This document shows, one piece after another, positions 21,393 through 32,900 of a DNA stretch of 64,000 nucleotides. The stretch's first letter is position 1, and each line of letters begins with the position of its first letter. The notes under the pieces were generated by a model. The model was not told the DNA's origin and did no database searches. It saw nothing but the letters and a program-made list of their open reading frames with translations. The stretch comes from Cunninghamella blakesleeana. Its lineage: Eukaryota; Mucoromycota; Mucoromycetes; Mucorales; Cunninghamellaceae. The stretch is taken from positions 1,736,001-1,800,000 of the forward strand of contig JAFCIZ010000006.1 of assembly GCA_017871115.1 (NCBI GenBank), read 5' to 3'. The position numbers and the translations under genes were made by a program.

Positions 21393-22763
21393 ATGTTTAA
21401 TAAAGCAATTCTCACAAGGAATTGGTTTACAAAGTATAAAGCTATTAAAATACCATATATTCAATATAGTACATTCCAACCTGGTGACTTTTGTATATTA
21501 CGCCATTTAAAAACCAATCGTAAATACTTTATTGGACCTTTAGAACAAGAAGGACTTCGGCATGTCAAAGGTGGATCTATTTATCATAAACAACTACTCG
21601 GTATGCCTGTACGTTCTATTATAAAAACAAATAATGGTAAATAATTAAATAAATAGGATTGATAATATGAGTAAAAAATAAATAAACAAATTAACTTTAG
21701 CTTTTTATATACACAAACATACAAACACACATATATACAAATATATATATATATGTATGTATGTATATATGTATGTATGTATGTATGTATTTGTATGTGT
21801 ATAATTTAAATATTTAGAATCTACGGGTTATATGGCTCACTCTCCTACACTAGAAGAATATGTTGTTAATGTACCTAGAGCTTGTACTCCAATATACCCA
21901 AAGGATGCTTGTACAATTGTAGGGCTTGTTTGTTTTTATTTATTTATTTTTTTATTTTTTTTTTAAAAAAAAAAATAAAAAAACATTATATAAATATATA
22001 TTAAGATATTTCAATGAAGATTTAATTTAACCAATCTTTATTATTATTATTGTTATTGTATTTATTAAATATATTATAGGTTCAATTATTGGATGCAGCA
22101 CCTGGACATCATATCTTAGAAGCTGGTACAGGGAATGGATCATTAACATTACATTTAGCTAGAGCAGTATCAGGGGAAGGGAAAATCGACACGGTAGATA
22201 TGCGTGAAACACATTCATTAACAGCACAAAAGCATATTAGGCGATTTGAAAGAGGAAAGTATCAATCTTTGATATCTTTTCATATTGGAAAATTGTCAGA
22301 TATATTACAACTACAACAAGAACAAAAAGAGATATATGACGGTGTAGTTTTAGATTTACCCGAGCCAAGTGAAGAATTACAATCCATTTTACCCCTTTTA
22401 AAAAACGACCGATTTATTGTATGTTATTTACCAAATATGACACAAGTACTTCATTTAATGAAATATATTCAACAACTACCTTTGGTGATGGAAGAGTGTA
22501 TTGAAGCTGAATGGAAAGAATGGGAAATTAGGCCTACTTATATACGTCATCATCATACTAATAGTAGTGATAATAATAAGAATGATTTGGATATTGGAGA
22601 TGATAATAATATGGATCAATCTATCAATATAGAAAAGGAAGGAAAAGTTAATTTAAATGAATCAAAAACTTGGGTATGTAGACCAAAAAATTACGATGTT
22701 AGAGGACATACTGCTTTTCTAGTTAAAATACGTAAATGCTGTAGTGTAGATTCTAGTTTGTAA
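21393..22763 (+). CDS. tRNA (adenine-58-N1)-methyltransferase, mitochondrial TRM61 type
   Basis: Exons 21393..21636, 21818..21918 and 22080..22763 join to 342 residues. The N-terminal part has the TRM61/TrmI barrel. Exon 2 has STGYMAHSPTLEEYV then PRACTPIYPKDACTI, the conserved block before the Rossmann fold. The S-adenosylmethionine motif follows in exon 3: LLDAAPGHHILEAGTGNGSL. VVLDLPEPSEEL is the acidic/catalytic motif equivalent to DLP in m1A58 enzymes. An Asn/Asp-rich insertion of about 45 residues interrupts the C-terminal part before TWVCRPKNYDVRGHTAFL. The single-subunit layout resembles mitochondrial or bacterial-type enzymes rather than the TRM6/TRM61 pair. The start MFNKAILTRNWFTKYK is basic and presequence-like. 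Predicted role: methylation of A58 in mitochondrial tRNA. Confidence 0.85.
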
Positions 22764-22817
22764 TAGAATGAATCATTAATAAAAAATAGATTTTTTTTAT
22801 ATAAATAATAATAATAA

Positions 22818-22851
<34 letters not shown>

Positions 22852-23035
22852 GTATTGTAATGCAAAAAAATAAAAAATCGGAATTTTAAAAAAAAAATAT
22901 AAACAACCGTAGTAATTTTTTTTTTCTTTTCCAACTTTTTGTTTCTGTAAATAATATATTTTATTTATAATCATATAACATATATTTTATATATATTTAT
23001 ATACATATATATTTATATACATACATCTATACTCA

Positions 23036-24194
23036 ATGTCTGAACAAATCACTACTGATAAATTACCTACTTTTAAAAAAAGATCGACAAAAAATCAACT
23101 TCGAAAAAGACAACGATCACCTGAATCCAAGTCAAACCATCATGAGGATGACGATCATGGTGTATCTGAAGTTGTAACGAAAGAACGTAAAACAATGAAA
23201 ACACCATTTATACAAAGCACAAGACGGCTACATAAAAATAAAAATAAAGAAGGACAAGCTGAAGAAGAAGGAGATGAAGACAATGATCTTGGTTTTGGTG
23301 AACAATATCAAGCAGATCGATCAACTGTATTAAAGAAAGATGATGCAACACGATATACCACGGAATATGAATTGGACGCAGAAGCGATCGAGGCTATAGA
23401 AAGTGCTATTAGTTCAGGCAAGGCTAAAAAAAGCAATAATAATGCAGCCATGACAAAAAATAAGGTCAATGGGAAATTACAAGTGGGTCCACAAAAAGCT
23501 CCTGCTAATTTACGTGTGACAGCAAGGTTTGATTATCAGCCTGATATTTGTAAAGATTATAAAGGTAGGTACATATATATAATTGAAAAAAAAAATCAGT
23601 ATGATTATAAATACAAAATATATAAATATAAAATAGCTATGATTATATAATAAAAATATATACCTTTTTATTATTATTTCTATTTTAGAAACTGGTTTTT
23701 GTGGCTATGGTGACTCTTGTATTTTCTTGCATGATCGAGGGGATTATAAAACAGGATGGGAATTGGATAAAGAATGGGAAGAAGCACAAAAAAATAAAAA
23801 CAAAAGCAATCAAGCCATTGATCAATACGCAGTATCAGATTCAGACGACGACTCAGATGACGAGGAAGTGCCTTTTGCCTGTTTAATATGTAGAAATGAA
23901 TTCAAGGAACCTGTTGTAACAAAATGCAAACATTATTTCTGTGAATCATGTGCTATTCGCCATTTTAAATCGTCATCAAAATGCTTTGCTTGTGGAGCTC
24001 CTACTAATGGTGTCTTTAATACAGCTAAAAATATTTTGGAAAAATTAAGAGCGAAAAAAGAAAGATTAAAGGAAAACCAAAATGATGGTCAGGAGGACGA
24101 TGAAAAGAAAGCTCATTTGGAAGGTATCGAAGGTTTAGAAACAAAGGATAGTGACGACGATGATGATGATGATAGTGGTAGTAATAGTGATTAA
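23036..24194 (+). CDS. CWC24: Pre-mRNA-splicing factor CWC24 / RNF113 family
   Basis: Exons 23036..23564 and 23689..24194 give 344 residues. After a charged N-terminus comes a CCCH zinc finger split by the intron: [20 protein letters not shown], spacing CX8CX5CX3H. A C-terminal RING finger follows (CLICRNEFKEPVVTKCKHYF, then CESCAIRHF and CFACGAPTNGVFNTAK). This CCCH-plus-RING order with the DRGDYKTGWELDKEW linker is diagnostic for CWC24/RNF113A, which acts in the spliceosome around the first catalytic step. The tail is an Asp/Ser acidic run, a common CK2-like composition. Length is close to animal RNF113A. Confidence 0.95.
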
Positions 24195-25493
24195 TAAATA
24201 TGTATTATTATTATTATTATTATTATTTTAATGGTAATATATCTTATACATAAGGTTTAAATTAATAAATTATTACAATGCATTAAAAAAAAATTAACTC
24301 ATAATTGCTAAATTTAGGTGATATCACCTTTTTTTAAGTAAAATAAATAAAAGAAATAAGAGGAAACACTATAAACTATGTAATAAAACTATATCCAGCG
24401 AGATCGACTTAAAATATATATAATAACTATAGCCTTCTTATCAAAATTTTACTTTTCTATCATATACTATTTAATAAATACTTTCATCATCATTATTATT
24501 TTTTAAATAATTGTAACCATTTTATAGAGTAGTATCATGTTATTATTATTAATCATATTAAGTCAATTTAAATCACCGACTTCTTTTGCCTTTTCTCCTT
24601 TTTAAAAATATAAATTATGATTTCATTAATCGGTGACTCTTATTTTTTGGTTTTTTTGGTTTTGGTTTGTTTTTATTTTTTTTCAAGTTATTATTATTAT
24701 TATTTCTCGAGGATCCAGAGAAAGAAAAGAAAAAGAAAAACGAAAAATAAAAGATTTTTTTTTAAAAATAAACTAAAAAGAATGCCAAGAATATATAAAA
24801 TGATAATTGGGTATTGTTTCACATATAAACATTTTGAATATAAGAATTTGGTTTTTTTTTTAAAAAAAAAAAAAAAATAAGCTAAACAGAATATGGAAAG
24901 TAATCATTTTTTTTTTCTGAGAAGAGGGGGGGGAGGAAAGTTAAAAAATGAAAAAAAGATCGACGGTAAAATATAAGTAAGGTAGATCCTAAAATGACCG
25001 CCTTTTAAGAATGAATAGATTTATCTAAAAAAATAGATAGATATTATCAGGGAATTATGTTTTTTTTATAAAAAAAGATTTCAATTCCTTTTTTTTTTTA
25101 AATGAAAAAGACAGAAATGTTTATTTTTTTATTATATAAATTATGTTTTCCTAATCCAGAAAATACTAATATCTCATATTTAAAAAATTTTTTAATGAAA
25201 AAAAGATCGGCGGATAATAGATTTATAGGTGAAAAGAGAGATCGCTCTCAAAAACTGATTGGTTGAATTTAAATTGAATGGGTAACCAGACCAACCTTAA
25301 AAAGTTTAACGTGTTTTTTCTCCCTTTTTTTTTTGGCAGTAGAAAACAAAAAATAAAAAAAATTATAGGCATCATAATTTTTTTTTTCTTCCTTTCTTTT
25401 TTTCTCTCTTTCTTTTTTTTTTTTTTGTTTTTTTATATAGTCACTTTTTCATTTTTATTTTTTATTATTGTAAAATAGATTTATTATTGTTAT
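24195..25493. other. Intergenic region
   Basis: 3' flank of CWC24 and long 5' flank of the C2H2 gene. It includes an ATT microsatellite at about 24207-24226. A perfect hairpin AGGTGATATCACCT with a T-run lies at 24316-24335. A T10A14-like block is near 24851-24877, and several further homopolymers follow. No exon is recognised. Confidence 0.55.
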
Positions 25494-26995
25494 ATGTCAA
25501 CTCATTCTCAACAACAACAACAGCAACAGCAGCAGCAACAACAACAACAACAAGTAGCGACGGCTGCTGGATTCTACCCTTCGGCTGGAGGAGGATACTA
25601 TACAGAAAATAAGCCTTTATTAACTTCTGCTTCACCTTCTGTTTATATTGAACAGTCCATGTCTTTACCTACTTCTACTACTTCAGCTGTAGTAGACCCT
25701 GATATGGCTGCGGCTGTTGCCGCTTTATCTTCTACTACTTCTTTACCTCCTCTTTCTCAACTATTGCCTACTTCAAAACCTTCTCAACTACAACAAACAT
25801 TATCTACAGCAAATAATAATAATAATAATATGACAACAACGCCTATGATAGAAAATAATAATAAACCAACTATTGTAAATAATACTAATACTAATAATAC
25901 TGCTACAACTAATAATCATAATAACCCTCATCCTATCGGAAGACCAGGTCCCAGTCCTACTAATACTACTTATCAACCATCACCCACTGTACCATCACAT
26001 CCAAAAGTACCATCTAACCATCATCCTTCTACTACTACCAATACCGATATGTATTATCGCCCATCACCTAATGATTCCTCTACTTTTTATATGATACAAA
26101 ACAATGTCCCATCTTCAGGTTATAATAATAATAATAATAGTAATAATAATAATCCAGATACCAATTTAGTATTTTCAACTTCATCTCCTTCAAGAATGAA
26201 TCCTCATCAACAACTCCCCTCTCCTCCACCTTCTTCTTTTGATCATTTTCAGCAGGATCCATCACACCTTCATGCTCATCATCAACATCAGCAACATCAT
26301 CAAAAAGTTTTCTCTTTTGTTTCTTTACCTGGCGTGAATCAAAAGAAACGGCCTAGAAGAAAATATCATGAAGTTGAACGATTATATCATTGCAATTACC
26401 CTGGTTGTACAAAATCTTATGGAACATTAAATCATTTGAATGCTCATGTGTGTATGCAAGATCATGTAAGTAGTTTATTATTGTCATAAAATGAAAGGAT
26501 AATAATTAAAAGTATATGTTATAGTACTTGTATAGACAAACATACTTATATTTATTTATTTATTTATTTTAAAAAAAAAAATAGGGACCTAAACGACATC
26601 CATCTGAATTTAAAGAACTACGTAAAATGTGGAGAAAGCAAAAAAGAGAAAACCAAGGAAATAAAAAAAAAAGTATCAACGATGAACTAGGTTCTATGAA
26701 TCATCCTCATCCAACAATGATGCATCCATCATCAAGACAGCAACAATCATCACAACAACAACAAATGATTCCTCCTCCTCCTCCTCCCCCTCCTTCTATG
26801 CCATCCATTCCTTCAACTAATCCATCTTTAATCCATCATATTTTACCTCCTCCTCCCCCACCACCTTTACCTTATCCTCAACCAAATCATCATCATTGGA
26901 TGTCTGTACCACCTTCATCTCATCCTAATATTGTACAGCATCATGTTGCCGCTGCAACGGTAACAGGATTCCCTAATGCGATTAATTATCAGTAA
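25494..26995 (+). CDS. C2H2 zinc-finger transcription factor, poly-Q rich
   Basis: Exons 25494..26465 and 26585..26995 join to 460 residues. A poly-Gln N-terminus (residues about 6-20) is followed by a long Ser/Thr/Pro/Asn-rich region. The conserved core is KRPRRKYHEVERLYHCNYPG then CTKSYGTLNHLNAHVCMQDH. The intron falls right after that His, and exon 2 continues GPKRHPSEFKELRKMWRKQK. This single C2H2 finger plus KR-P-EF-ELRK extension is a conserved fungal transcription factor class. Poly-Pro stretches and His-rich segments form the C-terminus. Expected to be nuclear; targets unknown. Confidence 0.85.
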
Positions 26996-27136
26996 CTTTA
27001 TGTACCATTTTTTTTTTTTTATTTTTTGTGGGTTTTTTTAATCATCATTTCATATTTTATTTTTTTGTAAATATATAAGTTGATTTTATTTTTATTTTAT
27101 TTTATTTTTATTTCGTTTTTTATTGAATACCATAAG

Positions 27137-27183
<47 letters not shown>

Positions 27184-27339
27184 TTATATATTTATATATT
27201 TATATAGTTTTATTTTTTTTTATACAAGGTTAATGATTATTATTTAATTACTGATTGAATGAATAATTTCTTTCTCATTTTCTCCTTTTTATTATTGTTA
27301 TACTACCTACTATTATTGTTTATTGTATTATGTATTATG

Positions 27340-27370
<31 letters not shown>

Positions 27371-29935
27371 TTATTTATTTATTTATTTATTTATTTATCT
27401 ATATGACTTTTATTCTTATTTTTATTATTTTATTGAAATAAAAAAAAATTGCCTTTCCTTTCCTTTCCGATGACTCTACTTATCTTTCAATTTTTCTATA
27501 TTTTATGCACAAACCTATATTTATAATATATTTATTTATTTATTTATTTATTTATTCATTATATTTTGACAGTTAAAAGATTTTTTGGATTAAAATAGTA
27601 ATCCTTAAATATGTATTTTTTTAAATGAAGATTATATTTATTGTATAACCTAAACAATCTTATAAAGGCAATTCTTCTGTAAGCTAGAATATATATGTCG
27701 AATTTTGACTTGTTTAGTAAATCGAATCATCTTTTTCTTTTGGAATAAACTTATATACATGGAATACTTGGTTCTTTATAAAGATAAATATTTATTATTA
27801 TCATTATTAAAAATGGTGACTATTTATATATATATGAATCATTCATTTTTTTTTTTTCCATTCAATGATGAAGATTGCGAAAATCAAGGAGACCAAAAAT
27901 ATAAACAAATAAATAAATATGTATAGAAAAATAAAAAATTTTGATCATGAATAAATAAAAAAAAAATCTACTGATCAAGAGACTATATGGTAAAAAAAAT
28001 ACTTTTGTACATATAAATGTTGTGAATCATATAATAGGACTTATTAATGGCAAATGTAATCTATATTAATATTATTTTTTATGCCATGAATAGGAGCCTT
28101 AATGAGTTTAACCAAACATGGTCAAGTACCAAAGGCAGAATATATGGGTACCCCTAAAATAATTAATATTTTCTACAATTGTACAAAATTGTTAAAATAA
28201 GTAAGAACAATAACATCATAATCTCGATTATTTTATTATTTTTTATTATTATTGTTCATTGACAAAACTTTTTTTTTAAAAAAAAAATGACAAATACCTC
28301 TTACGTATATGTTGTTACATATATATTTACTATGACAAAAAAAAATATTTTCCCGAGAATTTTTTTTCCGTTGTTTTCCTTCGAAAAAAAGAAAAAATGC
28401 GATCGGTGTTCGAAGTAGATCATAAAATTTGTTTTCTTTTTTTTTTAAAAACAAAACAAAATAAAACTTTATTTTATTTTATTAAAACCTTCATATTATC
28501 CATGATAAACATATAAACCTACTTTTATCACAGAGATAGATAGATAAAAAACTATAAAATAAAATAAAAATGATAGCAAATTCAAATGAAACTATCAAGT
28601 ATAAAAAATACAAATATCTTTAGAATACTATATTTGGTAACCGGTGTCCTTAAAAATAATCTCTTAAAACAATGATTTAAAGTTTTTTCATTCCTAACTT
28701 TTTTTTCTGGACTCAATGATGATGAAACGATGGATGATCACATCTTTTTTTTTCTATTTTATTTTTTTTAAAAAAAATAAATATACGTGTTTTTCTTCCT
28801 TTATAATTTTAATATCTTTCCTTATCAAAACCAAGTTTAATTTTTTATTACCTAACACTCTTCGTAGGTTACACAATAAAGTTGGTTGACCCGTATCACT
28901 GTTCATGCAAACATCCATCTTTTGGGGTTAAAAGAATAAAATAGAAAACAATAGTAAAATAGTGTTATCATTTTAAATCAATAGGATGAAAGAATAGCAT
29001 GTACACACGCACAACAAATTCATAATCTATCTATATTATAGTGTATTATATTGTATTATATATAAATATTATATTAGGATAAATCGAGAAAAATATTATT
29101 TAATTTGATTATTTTATTTTGGCTAATAACAATAATAAAATTAAAATAAATAAAATTAAAATAGGAACATGACTTTTATTAAAAAAATCACATATAACTT
29201 AATTTGTTATATTAAATTATTTGATATTAATGCACTGATAATAATAATAATAAAATAATATAAAAGAAAGAGTTAATATTTCATGAATCCCCCTTATTTA
29301 TCTACTTTTTTATATTTTTACTTTATTTTAATTATATCCCCTTGTATATGAAAAAAAAAAAACATTATTATCCCCAATTCTTTTAAAATAAAGAATATCT
29401 CGCCCCAAAGCATAGACCAGCCTATCAATTTAGAGAGAGAGAAAGTGAGAAAAAGTAAGAACAAAACACTTTGGGGCAACTTATAATTCTTGGTATGGGT
29501 TGGGTTCTTTTTAATCTCCGTCCCGTCTCAACAAAAAAAAAAAAATTTATTAACCCAACAGTGCGTTTTTTTTTTTCCCCTCTTCTTTCCTCTTATATTT
29601 TTTTTTTTTTATAATAAATCCATCCTCCCTCTTTAGATTGTTTCCTCTTTCAATAGAGAATATTTCAAAGAAGTGGTTCCTTTTTTTAATCTTTTATTGT
29701 CCTCCTTAATTATATATAAAAGATAAAGATTCTTTTTTTTTTTTGCTAAGAAAAAAAAATAAAACTTCTTTTTTTTTTTTCATTACATTATACATACATA
29801 AATATATATACATATACATAAATTGAATTGTTACATACTTCATCCTTAAAACAACATATATAAATTTATATAATATATCCACACCTTTTTAATATAAACG
29901 CGTTCTCAGCAAGAAAAATAACATAAAACAATAAT
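26996..29935. other. Long intergenic region upstream of ACC1
   Basis: 2.9 kb dominated by simple repeats: TA near 27145-27172, TTTA near 27370-27400 and 27530-27557, and T/A blocks at 28268-28287 and 28760-28778. Two short exon-like stretches occur, 28093-28165 (+) and 28849-28914 (-), neither tied to a gene. The last 600 bases should be the ACC1 promoter and leader, including the GC-rich inverted repeat at 29402-29477. Confidence 0.5.
29402..29477. promoter_or_regulatory. GC-rich 9-bp inverted repeat in the ACC1 upstream region
   Basis: GCCCCAAAG at 29402-29410 and its exact reverse complement CTTTGGGGC at 29469-29477, 58 bases apart, about 460 bases upstream of the ACC1 start codon. GC-rich words are rare in this DNA, so a regulator-binding site is plausible, but no factor is assigned. 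Confidence 0.4.
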
Positions 29936-32900
29936 ATGGTTGAACACAAATCTTTACCAAGTCATTTTTTAGGTAATTTTTAAAGTTTGACAACAAATAA
30001 TAATAATAATAATAACACAAGAAAAAAGAACAATAGCAGTACCAATGTACTTATTTCTCACTCTTTTTTTTATTTTTTTCTTTTTTTTTTTCTTTTTTAA
30101 TAATAATAATATTACTATTATTATTACAGGTGGTAACTCTTTACAAACAGCAGCTCAAGGTCCTGTTAGAGATTTTGTTGAAGCTCATGAAGGTCACACG
30201 GTTATTTCAAAAGTGTTGATTGCAAATAATGGTATGGCTGCTATGAAAGAAATCAGATCAGTTAGAAAATGGGCTTATGAAATTTTTGGTAACGAACGTG
30301 CTATCGAATTTACCGTTATGGCTACACCTGAAGATTTAAAAGCAAACGCTGAATATATTCGTATGGCCGATAATTACGTGGAAGTTCCTGGTGGCTCTAA
30401 TAATAATAATTATGCTAATGTCGAATTGATTGTGGATGTAGCTGAAAGAACTGGTGTACATGCTGTTTGGGCTGGTTGGTAAGTTTATTAATAATAAATA
30501 AAATGAAAAATAGGATAAGTTCAATATATCGTAATGGGGCAATGATAATAATAGTTGTATTAGAAAAAAGAAAGGAAGGAATATAAAACAAAAAAAATAA
30601 TAAGATGGATGTGTTACATTAATGGATATATTATATGCAATTATTAATGTAATCCAATATCCTTTTTTTTTTCATCATCATTACCATTATTAGGGGACAT
30701 GCTTCTGAAAATCCTAAATTACCTGAAATGTTGGCTAAATCTAAAAACAAGTGTCTCTTTATTGGTCCTCCTGCTTCAGCTATGCGATCTTTAGGTGACA
30801 AAATTTCATCCACTATTGTTGCACAAAGTGCTCAAGTACCAACTATGGGATGGAGTGGAGATGGTGTTACTGAAACTGTATTAGATGAAAATAATCACGT
30901 TATTGTACCAGATTCTGTTTATAATTCCGCATGTGTCAAAACTGCTGAAGAAGGTTTAAAATCTGCTGAAAAAATTGGTTTCCCCGTCATGATCAAGGCT
31001 TCTGAAGGCGGTGGTGGTAAAGGGATTCGTAAAGTAGAAGATCCATCTACATTCCATCAAGCTTTCCATCAAGTCCAAGGTGAAATTCCTGGTTCTCCTA
31101 TCTTTATCATGAAGTTAGCTGGTAACGCTAGACATTTAGAAGTACAATTGTTAGCTGATCAATATGGTAATGCTATTAGTTTGTTCGGTCGTGATTGTTC
31201 CGTTCAGCGCCGTCATCAAAAGATTATTGAAGAAGCTCCTGTCACTATTGCAAAACAAGATATTTTTGAACAAATGGAAAAGGCTGCTGTACGTCTTGGT
31301 AAATTGGTAGGCTATGTCTCTGCTGGTACTGTAGAATATTTATATAGCCATTACGAAGAAAAGTTCTACTTTTTGGAATTAAATCCACGTCTTCAAGTCG
31401 AACATCCTACTACAGAAATGGTATCTGGAGTGAATTTACCTGCCGCACAATTACAGATTGCTATGGGTATTCCTTTACATCGTATTCGTGATATCCGTGT
31501 CTTATATGGCGTTCAACCTAATAGTGCATCTGAAATTGATTTTGATTTAGAAAGTCCTTCTTCTTTACAAAGTCATCGTCGTCCTGTTCCAAAGGGCCAT
31601 GTTATTGCTGTTCGTATTACCGCTGAAAATCCTGATGCCGGATTTAAACCTTCTGGTGGTGTTATGCAAGATCTTAATTTCAGATCAAGTACCAATGTTT
31701 GGGGTTACTTCTCTGTGGTCTCTGCTGGGTCCATGCATGAATATGCTGATTCTCAATTTGGTCATATCTTTGCTTATGGAGAAAATCGTCAACAAGCACG
31801 TAAAAACATGGTCATTGCTTTGAAAGAATTGTCTATTCGTGGGGATTTCAGAACTACTGTAGAATATATCATTCGTTTATTAGAAACACCTGATTTTGCT
31901 GAAAATACTATTAATACTGGTTGGTTAGATATGTTGATTTCTAAAAAATTAACAGCAGAACGTCCTGATACCATGTTGGCCGTCTTTTGTGGTGCTGTCA
32001 CTAAAGCTCATTTGGCTTCTTTAGAATGTTGGCAACAATATAAATTATCTTTGGAAAAGGGGCAAGTACCTAGTAAAGAAACATTAAAAACTGTTTTTAC
32101 AGTGGATTTCATTTATGAAAATGTAAGATATAATTTCACAGTTACAAGATCAGCCCCTGGTATTTATACTCTTTACTTGAATGGCACCAAAACTCAAGTT
32201 GGTGTGCGTGATCTTTCTGATGGTGGGTTATTGGTTTCCTTGAACGGTCGTTCTCATACTACTTATTCACGTGAAGAAGTACAAGCTACTCGTTTGATGA
32301 TTGATGGGAAAACTTGCTTATTGGAAAAGGAAAGTGATCCTACTCAGTTACGTAGTCCTTCCCCTGGTAAATTAGTTAGTTTATTGCTTGAAAATGGTGA
32401 TCATATTAAATCTGGTGAAGCTTATGCTGAAATTGAAGTAAGTTGTTCATTTATTTTTATTTTTTTATTTGTTTTTAATATATATATATAAAGTGACTAA
32501 AGGAAAAAAGAAAAATAAAAAAGGATAAATTATAAGTGAAAAAGAAAAAAAGATTATTTTTTTTTTTAAAAAAAAAAAAAAGGTTATATAATTATTCGTG
32601 TATTAATTATCTTATTACTATTAGGTCATGAAAATGTATATGCCTTTAGTTGCTTCTGAAGATGGTCATGTTCAATTTATTAAACAAGTTGGAGCTACAC
32701 TTGAAGCTGGAGATATTATTGGTATTTTATCTTTAGATGACCCCAGTCGTGTTAAGCATGCTTTACCTTTTACTGGATCAGTTCCTACTTATGGACCTCC
32801 TCATATTACTGGTGATAAACCTCATCAACGATTCAAGGCTGCTAAGAGTATTTTAGAATATGTGTTACAAGGCTACGATAATCAAGCTTTAATCCAAACA

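Noticed and set aside
24617..24880. An 87-residue basic protein
   Set aside because: Lys/Arg/Phe/Tyr low complexity from homopolymers; no conserved feature.
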